A DNA stretch of 64,000 bases, taken from assembly GCA_964035795.1 (NCBI GenBank), contig OZ038321.1:18913209-18977208 (forward strand), read 5' to 3'. Every line of letters starts with the position of its first letter. The stretch's first letter is position 1. The position numbers and the translations under genes were made by a program. The notes beneath the pieces are model-generated. The model worked only from the letters and a program-made list of their open reading frames with translations. It was not told the origin of the DNA and searched no databases. This document shows positions 24,411 through 35,119 of the stretch, piece by piece. Source of the DNA: Pterobdella sp. o SKG-2022. Taxonomy: Eukaryota > Annelida > Clitellata > Hirudinida > Piscicolidae.

Positions 24411-25940
24411 GTATTTATTGTATAATTTTATTATATATATATATATATATAATTGTATAATTGTATTATATATATATATATAATTGTATTTATGTAAGAC
24501 GCTCATCAGCCTCCTTGTATTGGTGCCTCGGTAGCGCTATAGTATATGTTTCCCTATGTTATAACTAAGAAAAGTTTATTTTGGCTGCAGTATCTATGAT
24601 GTAGATATAGAGTAATACTTTAGTAGAAAGTAATTAAACAATCAGGTAACCTTGAATTAAACAAAACCTCAAATCGAAGTTACGATTGCCCAACCGATAC
24701 ACAAAATTTAATTCAATTTTATCACAATTATTTCTCTTAGTAAGAATATTTTAAAAATCATTGATTGTAAGTAAAACAAAATCATGACATATAGTTGGTA
24801 AATCAAAGGATGATGGCAAACAACATGGTCTCCCTCTCAAAAGCCATCTGTGAACAGATCAACCAATGGTGGTACGGACTACCCGAACCAGATGTAGTAC
24901 CATAATGCATTTTATCATGTCTTCTTAAGATCAACTTTGTTTTTATATTAAACTAAAAAGCATCTAAATTCAAATAACTTCTACTTGGTCGATTTTTTGT
25001 GAATTTTTCAAGCTTATAATTTTCTATAATCTTCTATAAGTCTCAAAACTATATTACATCACTATATTAACAAGGATATAAGTCGCATGGGAGTGGAGTC
25101 TGATGGATCGTTTGGTATCAACAAGGGACTTTTTGTTGATTTGCCTGTCAGAATCGATTCTCAAGGTAACTAGCTGTATAAAATACTACAATATATTAAC
25201 TTTATATAATACTCAAGTTTATATTTTAAAACTATTTATAATAAAAATAACATACTAAGGTGAAGTTATTTACTCACAAAACTATAAAATTTACTATCAA
25301 CCATGCTATATATATATATATCTTTATCGTTTTATATCAGTTTCCATGCTAGTTGTCGATAATAAACTGAATCACTTAAAAAGCAGGTTAAGTTTTAAAA
25401 AATATAAACACACAATTTTTCCTTAAGACATTATTTTCAACAATCTTTTTCTCTATCACCAACATACCCTAGGTCAGTTACACATAGCAGGGGACTTGGA
25501 AATCAACGCAGCAAACCAGATAATAATGCAGAATCTTAAGGAAAAACTCTTAAACGAAGTTAATCTAGTGCAGGATTTGCCAGCCTTCACACAAGTGCGC
25601 CTTCTGTGAAGAAGAATCCATTTTTTGCATTTGTTTCAATAGTTTAGGGTTTTTTAGAGTTAAATTATTTTCCAATTTGAAATGGTTCGTAAATGTTTAT
25701 AAACTGCTCGAGAGTTTTCCCATTTATGATTATACTTAGTCCAACTTTATCGTTGATTTTTTGCTTATTATGGTTTGAATTTTATTGCAACTTGTTCATT
25801 TTATTGAAATTTTATTTTTAAATCCAAATAAATATAGATTGAAATTTTCCAATCAAAACACTACGACTCCACCCAGTGAGGCAACTGTGTTTGACAGCTC
25901 CATGAGGGAAACTGTGGATGGAAAAATCAAATATTTATAA
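18953..25940 (+). CDS. MDH1B: MDH1B-like divergent malate dehydrogenase relative, probable pseudoenzyme
   Basis: Exons: 18953-19063, 19210-19353, 19740-19833, 20110-20227, 20544-20619, 20883-20932, 21020-21092, 21621-21728, 21960-22031, 24795-24893, 25075-25165, 25473-25609 (390 residues, stop TGA). Alternatively, splicing CT|GTGAAG at 25605 to a last exon 25838-25940 gives 423 residues. All joins keep frame. Landmarks of the MDH1/MDH1B fold: ELKDCSLPLLKG (aligned with the LQDCALPLL segment of MDH), ASEEAFKDIQLCLIL, NVKILVVSEPTLLNAQILR, NQIKNIIAWAGKQ, SLSKAICEQINQWWYGLP, RMGVESDGSFGINKGL. The cofactor-binding glycine loop has become IIGVEMNYNY, the catalytic-histidine segment reads IAWAGKQ and the substrate-arginine loop is lost, so MDH activity is unlikely. 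The thioredoxin-like N-terminal domain of vertebrate MDH1B is absent. MDH1B is associated with cilia and sperm, which fits its divergent partner ODAD2. Confidence 0.88.
22200..24115 (+). mobile_element. Non-LTR retrotransposon 3' half with reverse transcriptase, broken by frameshifts
   Basis: It lies in the MDH1B intron between exons 9 and 10. Translation in the gene's direction gives a linker (KLKTNKSPREENIFSEELKL), then RPVILL, then in another frame RPFIEKYLPITQAAYRPTRS, then the RT core: SIDLSSAFDTINKKK (motif A), RCPQGDALSPVLFTVYLEA (motif B) and IYVDDVKFVS (motif C, with the YVDD box intact at about 23411-23425). A C-terminal segment, GKALKNSKKKRGKPPSILL, continues to about 24100. Frame breaks at about 22940-22990 and 23910 show it is inactive. 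No endonuclease is visible, so it is 5' truncated. The clade is uncertain, though RT motifs A-C are unmistakable. Its 3' end abuts the assembly gap. Confidence 0.85.
24119..24318. other. Assembly gap of 200 N
   Basis: Exactly 200 undetermined bases, a typical placeholder size, between the retrotransposon 3' end and an (AT)n tract. The true length is unknown. Confidence 0.99.
24319..24483. repeat. (AT)n microsatellite and satellite blocks
   Basis: An (AT)n run fills 24319-24405. Two shorter blocks follow at about 24433-24450 and 24466-24481, separated by TAATTGTAT-type spacers. This probably caused the adjoining gap. It is intronic to the MDH1B-like gene. Confidence 0.97.
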
Positions 25941-26164
25941 GAATATGAATAAGAAAACAAAATGAGCTATATATTTTTTTATTGAAACAAAGCTTATCAA
26001 TATACATTAATAAATACCATCCTCGAGTAACTAATACAATTAATATAAAGATTGTACAATTCAAATTCGGCCTGTTTTTAAACACGTTAAATTGAAAATT
26101 AGCTAAAAAACTCAGCAAGTAAAACTTTATCATACTACATTACCTAAGAATTATTTAAAAACAC

Positions 26165-29100
26165 TCATAGATCAAAGTTAAACTGAACGGCAGTGAAGTT
26201 AAAAAACATTGGAAAAGTTTATAAATGGTTATGAATGAATAAAAAAATTATCTCCATAAGGAAGAATAATCTTTCTTATCATAAGCCGTTTCTAGAAATT
26301 TTTTTAAAGCTTAGTTTAAACAAATAAATTATAATTTAAACAATTGAATCAAATGAATCTTATTTACAAAAAAAAGACATTTACTTGATATGATAGGGCA
26401 TGGAGCCTGATTGACAAATGCTCAATGAGTGGATCTGGTCTTGCACTGGTACATTCCATGCAGTTTTCATCGTAACTATTATTCAACAATATTCTAGTCT
26501 TTATCGATTGGTGTGTGAGGTGTTTGTCTGTGCTTGTTCTGATGATGTTTTTATTTTCTTCAAAACTGTTGATTGGTTCTCTAGAAGCTGAAATATTTTT
26601 ATAACATAATTTTATCTTAAAATCATATTTGCAAAAAGTTATAGCTTTTTTTTAATAAATGTATCTAAATTCCTCAAATTACTATTTTTTCTTTAAACAC
26701 CAAAATATAAAAAAATATTATTATATTTTGTGACTTCAAAAGTTTAAAGTTTGAAACCCATATTCACACCGATTGAGGGATGCATGTTGATGAAGTCATC
26801 CGCTGAAGCAATGAAGTTTTGACTTCTATGCCACTTGTCCAAGTCTTTAATCAACTGCAATAAACAACCTTATATACAAAATCAGGTTTAGTTTGTGAAC
26901 AGCCGAAACGAATTACTGAAACACATATAAGCCATTAAAAACCCAAGATTACTCACAAAAACCAAGACAATATAGATAAAAAGAAAACGCTGGAAAATAT
27001 AAAAAAAAACCAACAGCTATTAATCTGTTCTAGATATTTTAGGCATAACAGGTTTTAACTAACCAAGTTTTGGTGCGTGTATTCAATAAATATATTTCAT
27101 GTGCAGTATCTAATGAAAATTTTCAAAGATTAAGACCTGGGCGCGACTTTTTCCATAGTTTCCGTTCTTTCCTCTATCATCACCCCAAGCCGGATTGTTA
27201 TATACTCTGTCATTCACTATAGGGAATCCTAAAAAAAATTAATTATCATAAAAATCGAATAACTTTTAATATTTAATCAAAAAAATAATAAATAACATTC
27301 TTTCATTTCTTTTTGAAAAAATTTATAAAAATAATAGCCTTAAAAATTAAAAACAAAAAAATTATGGAAACATCAAAAAAAGTACAGTACCTAAATACTG
27401 CAAATGTATTCGTATTTGGTGAGTTCGGCCTGTTTGTGGCTCACCTTGAAAAAATACAAAGCACCTTAATTTCAATTTATAAATAGGTATAACATGTTGA
27501 AAACAATGTTTATAATTAGGCAACATACATAATTTATGGAGATTTTATGAGTACGTGGAAACCTATTTCACTATCAACATGTAAATTTTTCGATTATTAT
27601 CAAAAGTTGAATTTTCTTGCCCGATTGACGCAGGGGTACAAGCATTATAAATCTAATCTATAGAAGCCAGCAAAAAAAGTGGTCATACAACATATAGATC
27701 CACATCCAGCTGCAACTTATAACTAAACTATGTGCCAATGCCCATAAGATATGTAAGAATTCGAAACATATAGACATTGTCATAGCTAAGAAGGCAGTAT
27801 GTGTTTAACAAAAGTATTTCAAAAAATATGGATATCACCTAATCAAACACAATGTCTGTAACATAGTACCTCAAGTATTAAAACAAGGCATTTTAAAATG
27901 TTAAAAGCCATTCCATCAAAAAATAAGCTATCAAGCCATCATTACATTGAACAAGAGACGTGGTTGCATCGGTAGAAATGAGTTTGAAGACAGTGCAGGC
28001 ATGCAAGCCATCTTCACTTATGATACCCACTCCAAGTTTCTTACACAAATCTGTCATTCCTTTGTCACACACTACCTCGCCACTGTTGCGAAAAATATAT
28101 TCGTAAATGTGTGTGAAGATTGTCTCTATTTAGAATTAAGTTTCATTATGATCATTTCAAAATCAATTAAAAATAAGTCTATTTGTTATTATTATCATTG
28201 TTGTTATTCTTTTATTCTTATGATGTAAAATAAAATTCCGAAACAAAACAAGTGATATGAAGAATTTTGAAGATATCACTCATAAATAACAAGTATTCAT
28301 TTCTAAGTATGCAACGTGATAACTGGTTTGAAACCCAACCAACTACATCATACATTTAATTATCGACTCAAGCACCTGGGAAACCTGCCATGCACTTGAG
28401 CCACATAGGACTTCCTTACCCTCCTGCTCTTTATCTCTTCTGATAACTCATGCGCCTTTGAAGTTTACGGTTCATATAATTACTCAATAATCCTTTCAAA
28501 GACTATTATGGGCTCATTATTGTATCAGTTCAATTTTGTATTGAGTAGATTTTTTTAAATTTACTGGAACTATTATGTATAAAGTACCAACATTGATTAA
28601 CCTTTTTTGTGCTTTTTGCCATGATTAACACTCCAGAAGTGAGTCTATCAAGTCTATGCACAACTATGAAATATATTGTAGAAAAGATGAGTTTAATGAT
28701 GCAAATTTGATTCCTTCACAAAATAATATTATATATGAAATAAAATATGTTATTGAGTTCATCAAGCCAGTCATAAATTTCAAAAACTACTTAACAATAA
28801 GCATATAATATGAAGGCTTTGTTATTATCAAACATGTAGTTAAGAACATAACACTTGTAACAAAAAGCTTTTTGCTTCATAAACACAACTTTTTAGTGTT
28901 CATTAACTTAAAGTTAAATCATCAAAACCTTTTAAATTGTTTTTTGAGTGTTCTTTTGCTAAAACAAACAGTAAACTGTTATGACGATACCTGTTATGTC
29001 AATATATTGTGAGATAAGAATTTATAGGTGGTAAAATCATTAACAATATTTTTCGTTATACTACATATGTTGGGCCAGACTAACATATGTTTACTTTTGA

Positions 29101-30425
29101 GCTTATTCTCAGAATTATAACACATTCATTTTTTTTCTTCTTTTAAAAAATACTATTTTAAAATCTGTTCTCACTTTCTTCTAAGCTTGAACAAGTAAAA
29201 TAATATTTTGGAAGTCTTACTATAAAATATTTGAAAAATAGCTATCTAAACAATTTCCTGAATATAACATACTGAGAACATGGGTGCACTGGCAAGGAAG
29301 CAGGTTTGTCAACAATTAAAACCTTTTCATCTTCCTTTATAATTTCTACTTTCTTGTCTAGCACTGCCAACTCATGCCTACCAGTTTATATTTTTTGAAT
29401 ATAAAGTAGTTAAAAATATTAAATAAATTTACTGAATAAATTGATAAAATTAATTTCTAAATGAGTTTTTAAAAATTCAATGAATTTTACTAAATACTTT
29501 TATTGATAAAAATCATAAATGAAATCTTAATTTGAACACAACATTTAACTGGTTTAAAAATTTTAATAAAACATTCCAGGAGGTTTATTGTAAACTTGAG
29601 AGGTTATATTTCTGTATATTATGACTTATAAAAATGTTTTATACAATGGAAATACCAGAGTAATGAAACTTTTCACTAGCAACTCAACATTATCAAAGAT
29701 GTATACATTAAATACACATTTTAACTTATAATTTTAAGATAATTCATTATATCTACCTGTGTATCCTGTTAATAATAACATCACCATTTTTTATAACATA
29801 ATCAAAATTTATTTTTTTATTGTTGACTTTCAATTTTCCATCTTGTATTCTTTCTATCTGAATATTAAGAAAAAAAAAATAAAATTTTTTTAAAATTCAT
29901 TTGTTAGCTGAAGTTTAGCTGAAATTTAATTTGAAATTTTAAATATAATGAATTCAAATTATGGAAAAATAAAAATTTTAATAACCAAAGTTTGGTGATT
30001 CATGCTATAAAATTCTGATGAAAAAACATCAAGTAATTTTTTCCCGAACCATCTTTTTTTGGCATTAGAAGAATAACTGTAATAGTATGGAACTACTTTC
30101 CTCAAGCCTGAATTCATGTTTTAATGATTCTTTATTGAAATACGTCAAAAATTATTAAAAAAACTCAGTGCACCATTTTCAAAGTAATATTCAGTTTCAA
30201 GCAAACAATCTCGACTAATATACCCTTTATCTTCTATCTGGAAAATAGTTTTGAAAAGTAATTGTGAAATAGACTGCAATTGTGACTTACTTTGGTTGAC
30301 TTGATTTTAGGCTCGATTTTTGCAAGTAAAGATTTATTTTTAGATACTAATTTATAAAATTTCAACAAATTGAAACAGAATCTTTTAATTCTAGAAAAAC
30401 TTATATTATAAAAATAATTTTTCAT
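26165..30425 (-). CDS. RPUSD2: RNA pseudouridine synthase, RPUSD2-like (RluA family)
   Basis: It converts uridine to pseudouridine in RNA. Exons (high to low): 30425-30291, 30237-30174, 30107-29986, 29857-29757, 29377-29273, 29219-29175 (tentative), 28663-28602, 28455-28376, 28082-27946, 27444-27391, 27228-27137, 26854-26770, 26587-26385 plus a possible last mini-exon 26182-26165; without that the frame runs to a stop at 26364. Landmarks: [16 protein letters not shown] opening, [17 protein letters not shown], the catalytic-aspartate motif [10 protein letters not shown] at about 28620-28663, [19 protein letters not shown], and the family signature [17 protein letters not shown] at 27391-27444, [16 protein letters not shown], and the C-terminal [15 protein letters not shown] pair of Cys. 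About 435 residues. All joins keep frame except the 29175/28663 one, which is off by one in my reading. The final exon faces the MDH1B-like 3' end. Confidence 0.92.
27612..27790 (+). repeat. Possible decayed SINE copy in an RPUSD2 intron
   Basis: GCAGGGGTACAAGCATTATA and, further on, GATCCACATCCAGC and CATTGTCATAGCT line up in order with parts of the SINE at 17771-17935. Similarity is patchy and could be chance. Confidence 0.2.
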
Positions 30426-30429
30426 GATT

Positions 30430-31860
30430 TAATCAGTGAGTTAAATCCACTTTTAAAGAAAAGCCTTGTAGTTTTTAAATGAAATTTAAGTATTTTAATA
30501 TTCAGTTATATTGTATTTTTTTTTACTTTGACTTGACTCAACTCATTTAATTAAGTTATTTTTTGGTTGCCGGTCTTTTCGACCCGATATAATTAATCAG
30601 CTGATCGAAGAACAAAAAATTATGGGATATAAATAAAAAATCGATAATAAATTAAAATTTTGAATTGAAAACGGTCTTTATTCATCTCAACAGGCTTCAC
30701 CAATTCACCTCCGTTGCAACTAAAATTGATAATTCATCTTGTAGAAAACAATATCAGTTTCGAGTTTTACGCTTGTAGGTTCTATTCAGATGCTCATCAC
30801 ACAATTTGCATATTTTTCTAAGTTCATCAATACTTCCATTCTCAAAAAATTCGCATCAGTTTGTTGCCAAGTTCAAAATTAAATTCTCTAAATCAAAAAT
30901 TTTTGGATGGCTTTATTTCATACAAACAAAATAAGGATCACGAGTATTAATGAAACAAAATAAATTTGAATATAAGCCAAACACAATAAATTCAATTAAA
31001 TAAACTTCTTTTGAGTCAAATTCAGATTGGTGTATAAACAGTCTTTAGAAGAGCCACAACATTCGATGAGAACATTGAGCTTCCAGCCACATGATTCATG
31101 CGTGAAGACCAGCAACCCATAATTGGAATGCTCTTTCTGTGCACCACATAGACTTAAAGGTTTGGTTCTTTCTTCAAAAGGTCGATTGTGGAGGGAAGTC
31201 CACTTTTTGGAAGACTGGGCCCAGAGTCAGTCTGGTGTTCGAAGACTCAACTTTCAGAACTAAATTCAACTTGTTTCGATTTTCAGTAATTATAAAAAAT
31301 CTCGATCACAAACATTTCAATTGTTTTATTAATCATTGAGTTTCCTGAGTTTATTGCAGACAGGTTGTTGTCTCACACTTTCAAGATTAATGTAAGCATT
31401 TTCATTTCACATTTATGTTAAGGGTAGCAGAAATAATCGTTTAAATGCAGTTTGCAGAAAAAATAGTTTTGGAAACTTGGTTTCAAAACTTTTACGTATC
31501 GAAGTTTTGGAAAAATCAAAAATCCAATACGCAGTTATAAAAAAGAACATTATTCAAAAATGTATGTGTTTAATTATAAAAATGTGTCTAGTGATATATT
31601 GTCAGAGCTATTGGTTTTTTTAATAGCCGGCTAAAGCTTGCAATTACTACTCTGTGATTAGTATCTTCATCAGTGTTGTAACTTCTTGAGTTTAGACAAT
31701 TCTTCATTAATTTATTTTTCACTTTGATATAAGCTATTTGATTAAATATTTTTTTTTGATTGTATTAATTTTCTAAGTTTTGATGTTACAGTATTTCTGT
31801 CTGAATTTAGTGTTGGTGGCTTTATGCTTTGCTTCCAACATTGCCTAACTCAACAAAAAC
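30430..31860. other. Intergenic DNA with one GC-richer patch
   Basis: Mostly AT-rich without a gene. At 31040-31270 base composition is more balanced and several frames are open. On plus, AGAAGAGCCACAACATTCGA and onward reads as RRATTFDENIELPA followed by a stop, and 31171-31270 reads VDCGGKSTFWKTGPRVSLVF after a CTTCAAAAG acceptor-like site. It could be a decayed gene or retroelement fragment. I cannot assign strand or family. Confidence 0.25.
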
Positions 31861-32420
31861 CTATTTTCATTAATACTTTTCCAAATTTTTTGTACTGAGC
31901 TGCCCAACTTAGCATTAAAGTCTCAAAACACAATGTCTAACTTTTTCATCGCAGGGCTTAGCTTTTTATAAAACTCTTCTTTTTTTTCAGCCTCACTGAC
32001 ACTTGTTGGAGCATATATTATATGGATATTGAGATTAAGATGTTTTTGGTTTCCAGTTTCCAATTCCAGCATAATATTTAAAATTCTTTTGTCAAGAGAA
32101 GAGAAATTAAACTTCAGATCTTTTTTCACTACAAACCCATTGCCATGTTGTCTTGATTTTTTTTTCTGGCAGAATCATAATGTAGTTTTCTCCTTGGATT
32201 ATCGCTTCATTTTGGTGTTTTGTCTCTTTTATTCCGAGCAGCAAGAAATTTCTCTACACACTCTTTAAAAATGGATTCTTTTTTCAAATCACTGCTTATT
32301 CTTCAGGCGTTGAAAGTGGCTAAGTTCATTCGTTTTTTGCAATTTCTTGGTTTTTCTCGAAAGTTGATTAAAAGGCTCGTAATATACTGGCGATGGCATC
32401 ACTCGTCGGCCACGGTTACT
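31860..32420 (-). mobile_element. Non-LTR retrotransposon endonuclease (APE/EEP type) fragment
   Basis: In the minus direction the sequence reads NLATFNA near 32330, then a Lys-rich stretch, GNGFVVKKDLKFNFSS, LNIHIIYAPTSVSEAEKKEE, and after one stop DFNAKLG near 31900. The TFNA start, YAPTS and DFNAKLG are hallmarks of the apurinic-like endonuclease domain at the N terminus of LINE ORF2. In-frame stops and frame changes show it is dead. No RT follows on this strand; the next RT piece (32770) is on the opposite strand, so two different insertions meet here. Confidence 0.75.
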
Positions 32421-32769
32421 TTGTTTGCATTTAATTATCATTTTTCATGAATGTTTAATAATTGCTCATTTTCTAAAAGCTTCCAAAACTAAACATGTTT
32501 AAAAAATTATTTTTCTTAATAGAATTATTTAAAGCTCCTAAAAAAATCCTCCGCGACCTTACTATTCACCCTTCTTTCATTACTCGCAATCGTCAATTTT
32601 TTTTGACGCTTCTCTTTTCAAACTATAAAAGCTTTGTCTTGTCTCTATCACCTTTGTCGCATCATGAATTTTTTTCTTTTAAAGATGATTTTCTTAAAAT
32701 TCTTTTGCTTTCTTTTGGCTTGATTACTGTGGTTATCGACTATAATTTTCCTAAATCTAATTTTTATCT

Positions 32770-33135
32770 TTTCCCTTAAGCTTTCAACTCTGCTGCTTAT
32801 CTGGTTTCCCATACCCCCAAATACTCTCATCTTCCCATTTCTTATTTATGCTCACTGCATCCTTTTCCACTATCGCTTCTTATATAAAAGTCGCTTTCCT
32901 ATGTAAAAAAAATCTTGTCATCTTACGCTTCTTTTTATTTCTTTAACCTTATACGACCTCCTAAGCGTGCTGGTCTATGTTTCTTGCTCAACTCTTAATT
33001 ATCTCTCTCTTTCCTTCCTATGCTAAACCTGCCTTCTATTTCTCTGGTCCGTGTCTCTGGCACTCTCTATCTTCTCAATTCGAAGCTACTTTTATATTTA
33101 ATATAAATCTCAAAACTTTCTTTTTCAAACAGAGC
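32770..33135 (+). mobile_element. CR1/L2-like LINE, C-terminal RT relic
   Basis: Translation gives FNSAAYLVSHTPKYSHLPIS, then a SLH...P...I.KS stretch, ASFYFFNLIRPP, SYAKPAFYFSGPCLWHSLSS and NINLKTFFF. This order (NSAARLV..TPKF.HI, LHWLPV, Y..L, FSGPCLWNSLP, LKTFLF) is the conserved tail of CR1/L2-type ORF2 proteins. Stops and frame changes interrupt it. Its sequence is different from the 34211 element, so it is a second family. The ORF at 32495-32779 upstream may belong to it but is too divergent to assign. Confidence 0.72.
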
Positions 33136-33139
33136 GCTT

Positions 33140-34210
33140 CTGAACGATGGAACGGTCCGCTGTATAATGTATTTTCACTTGAAGCAACAAGCTCCGAAAA
33201 ACCAATGCACTTGTTTCTTCTGTCGCTGCAGAACCAAAACAGACATGGCAACAACCTCACAAAAACATAGTTTTTTGGTTGACAAAAAGTTACAAAATAA
33301 GTAGAAAATTTATATAAAATTATTATTTGATGAGAGTTATTACTCAAATAAATATTTTTTTTTACTTTTGTTATTCTTCGTCAATCAAAATTGTGTTTTT
33401 GTTCTGCTGTCACGAAAAGAACAAAAAATAAAATAATGGCATGGGCATCTTCACCATAAATAAAAAACATAAATAACATGTTAAAAAAGACGTTCAACCA
33501 GAATAATCTAGCACTTCACACACTTTCATCTACCAAACTGGAACCTTTTATTTATAATATAACTTGGAAATGTGAATCATAAAAACACGACAATACTTGA
33601 ATTTTTTATTTGACGAAGCTTTTCGATATATTTTATATCATCATCAGGTAAAAACGAATATATTTAAACAAAATAACTTGAAAAGTTCTTGGAAACCAAT
33701 CTCCATTTGGTGATTGAAATCTCAGAATACACATCCTTTTAAACAAAAAAAGAGTGACAACCTTAATGAAGAAAGTTTAAATTGTTCAATGATTTCATAT
33801 TTTTAATGAAATACTCTCATGGACTTTGTCTCTTATCGTGATTTGTTGGCAGTACATAATTATTTTGACTACTTTATTATTGATTGTAGGTTATTATTCA
33901 CCAAAATGTGGTTGAGGGAAATCACTTCTTGATATATTCCATTAAAGAACACAATTTTTTCATAATTAACTGAAATTGTTGAATATTGAATTTTTAAACT
34001 GATTATATATTGATGAGTAAATTTTTATTGAAATATTCAAGAATATAAACTTCAAAATCAGTTTAAAGCAAGAGTTACTTTAAGAAAAATGCAAGTATGC
34101 TCAAAAGACAAAATAGAGTCAAAAGTAAATGGAAATATTCCTTTGTTGGATTTTGAATCATTGTTTCAGGTTATTTCTAAGCTTTATTATATTTTTGAGC
34201 TATTTGATAA
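33140..34210. other. Gene-free flank of LINE elements
   Basis: Apart from the hammerhead-like core and some LINE tail sequence up to about 33270, I see only AT-rich DNA. Confidence 0.4.
33611..33653 (-). other. Hammerhead-ribozyme-like core
   Basis: On the minus strand: CTGATGA (33647-33641), a perfect 6-bp stem GATATA/TATATC with a 3-nt loop (33639-33625), GAAA (33624-33621), a tiny stem-loop and TC (33613-33612). This is the order of a hammerhead core with a very short stem III, as in ribozymes of Penelope-like elements. However, stem III has an A/G mismatch and no clear stem I is visible, so function is doubtful. Confidence 0.25.
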
Positions 34211-35117
34211 AATTTGCATAATCATTGCTTATCATTAAAAAGCTTAGATATTGATATCACTGAGCTCAATCTTTGGTTTTCTAACAATCACCTCATGTTG
34301 AATCCTAACAAAAGCGAAGTGATGTTTGTCGGCAGTCCCATACTCCTTTCCAAATCCAATCTTCCCACTGAAGTAATCTTTGACAGCACTACTCTTTCCG
34401 TAACGTCCAAACTGAAGATACTAGGTGTAACTCTTGATTCTAGACTCAACTTTACACACTTTGTCTCTCAGATCATACAATCATCCAACTTTCATCTCCA
34501 TGCGATCAGACAGGCACGCAAGTTCCTACCCTTTGACACTGCCGTTGCTCTGATCATCTCTTTAGTTCTTTCAAGGATTGATTACTGTAACTCTCTTCTT
34601 TGTCGACTCCCGAACTGTCTTATTTCTAAGTTGCAATCTCTCCAAAATCGCGCTGCTAAAACCGCTCTTCAAGCCGACTACTATTCTTCATCTCACACCT
34701 GTCTCGATCGCCTCCATTGGCTGCCGGTCGTACTAAGAGCCCAGTTCAAGTTGCTATGGCTCACGGCTAACATCTTATACTTTAATCAGCCAGCTTATTT
34801 ATATGACCGTCTTTCCATCAGACAGACTTCTGAGTCTCTCAGGTCTTCCAACACTGGTTTATGCCTACATCAGCCTGTCTCTTCTAAACCTTTCTTACAT
34901 CGCTCCTTCTCGCATATCGCCCCTCACTTATGGAACTCTCTTCCACTTAATGTCCGTCTTTCACCTTCTCTTAAAATTTTTCGCAAGCGTTTAAAAACGC
35001 ATCTTTATAGCCAAATTTCTTTCTCATAGCCCTTCTGATTAGAACAGCGCCTCTGCAGCAAACCTAGTTTGCAAACTGCGCGCCCTACAAATACAAATAC
35101 AAATACAAATACAAATA
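34211..35117 (+). mobile_element. CR1/L2-like LINE, 5'-truncated, with hexanucleotide-type 3' tail
   Basis: An intact 271-codon frame (34214-35029) covers the end of the RT and the C-terminal domain: NLWFSNNHLMLNPNKSEV, LKILGVTLDSRLNFTHFV, LSRIDYCNSLLCRLPNCL, LQNRAAKTALQADYY, LDRLHWLPV, HIAPHLWNSLPLNVR, LKTHLYSQ. These are diagnostic of the CR1/L2 branch of non-LTR elements. Motifs A to C of the RT are missing, so the copy is 5' truncated at about 34211. A short 3' UTR ends in an (ACAAAT)n tail at 35088-35117, the expected microsatellite-like end of this clade. It is the youngest of three copies in the window (others at 37400 and 42640). Confidence 0.88.
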
Positions 35118-35119
35118 TT

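Noticed and set aside
24081..24506. ORFs spanning the N run and (AT)n
   Set aside because: They exist only because N codons are counted as open and the rest is Tyr/Ile dinucleotide repeat.
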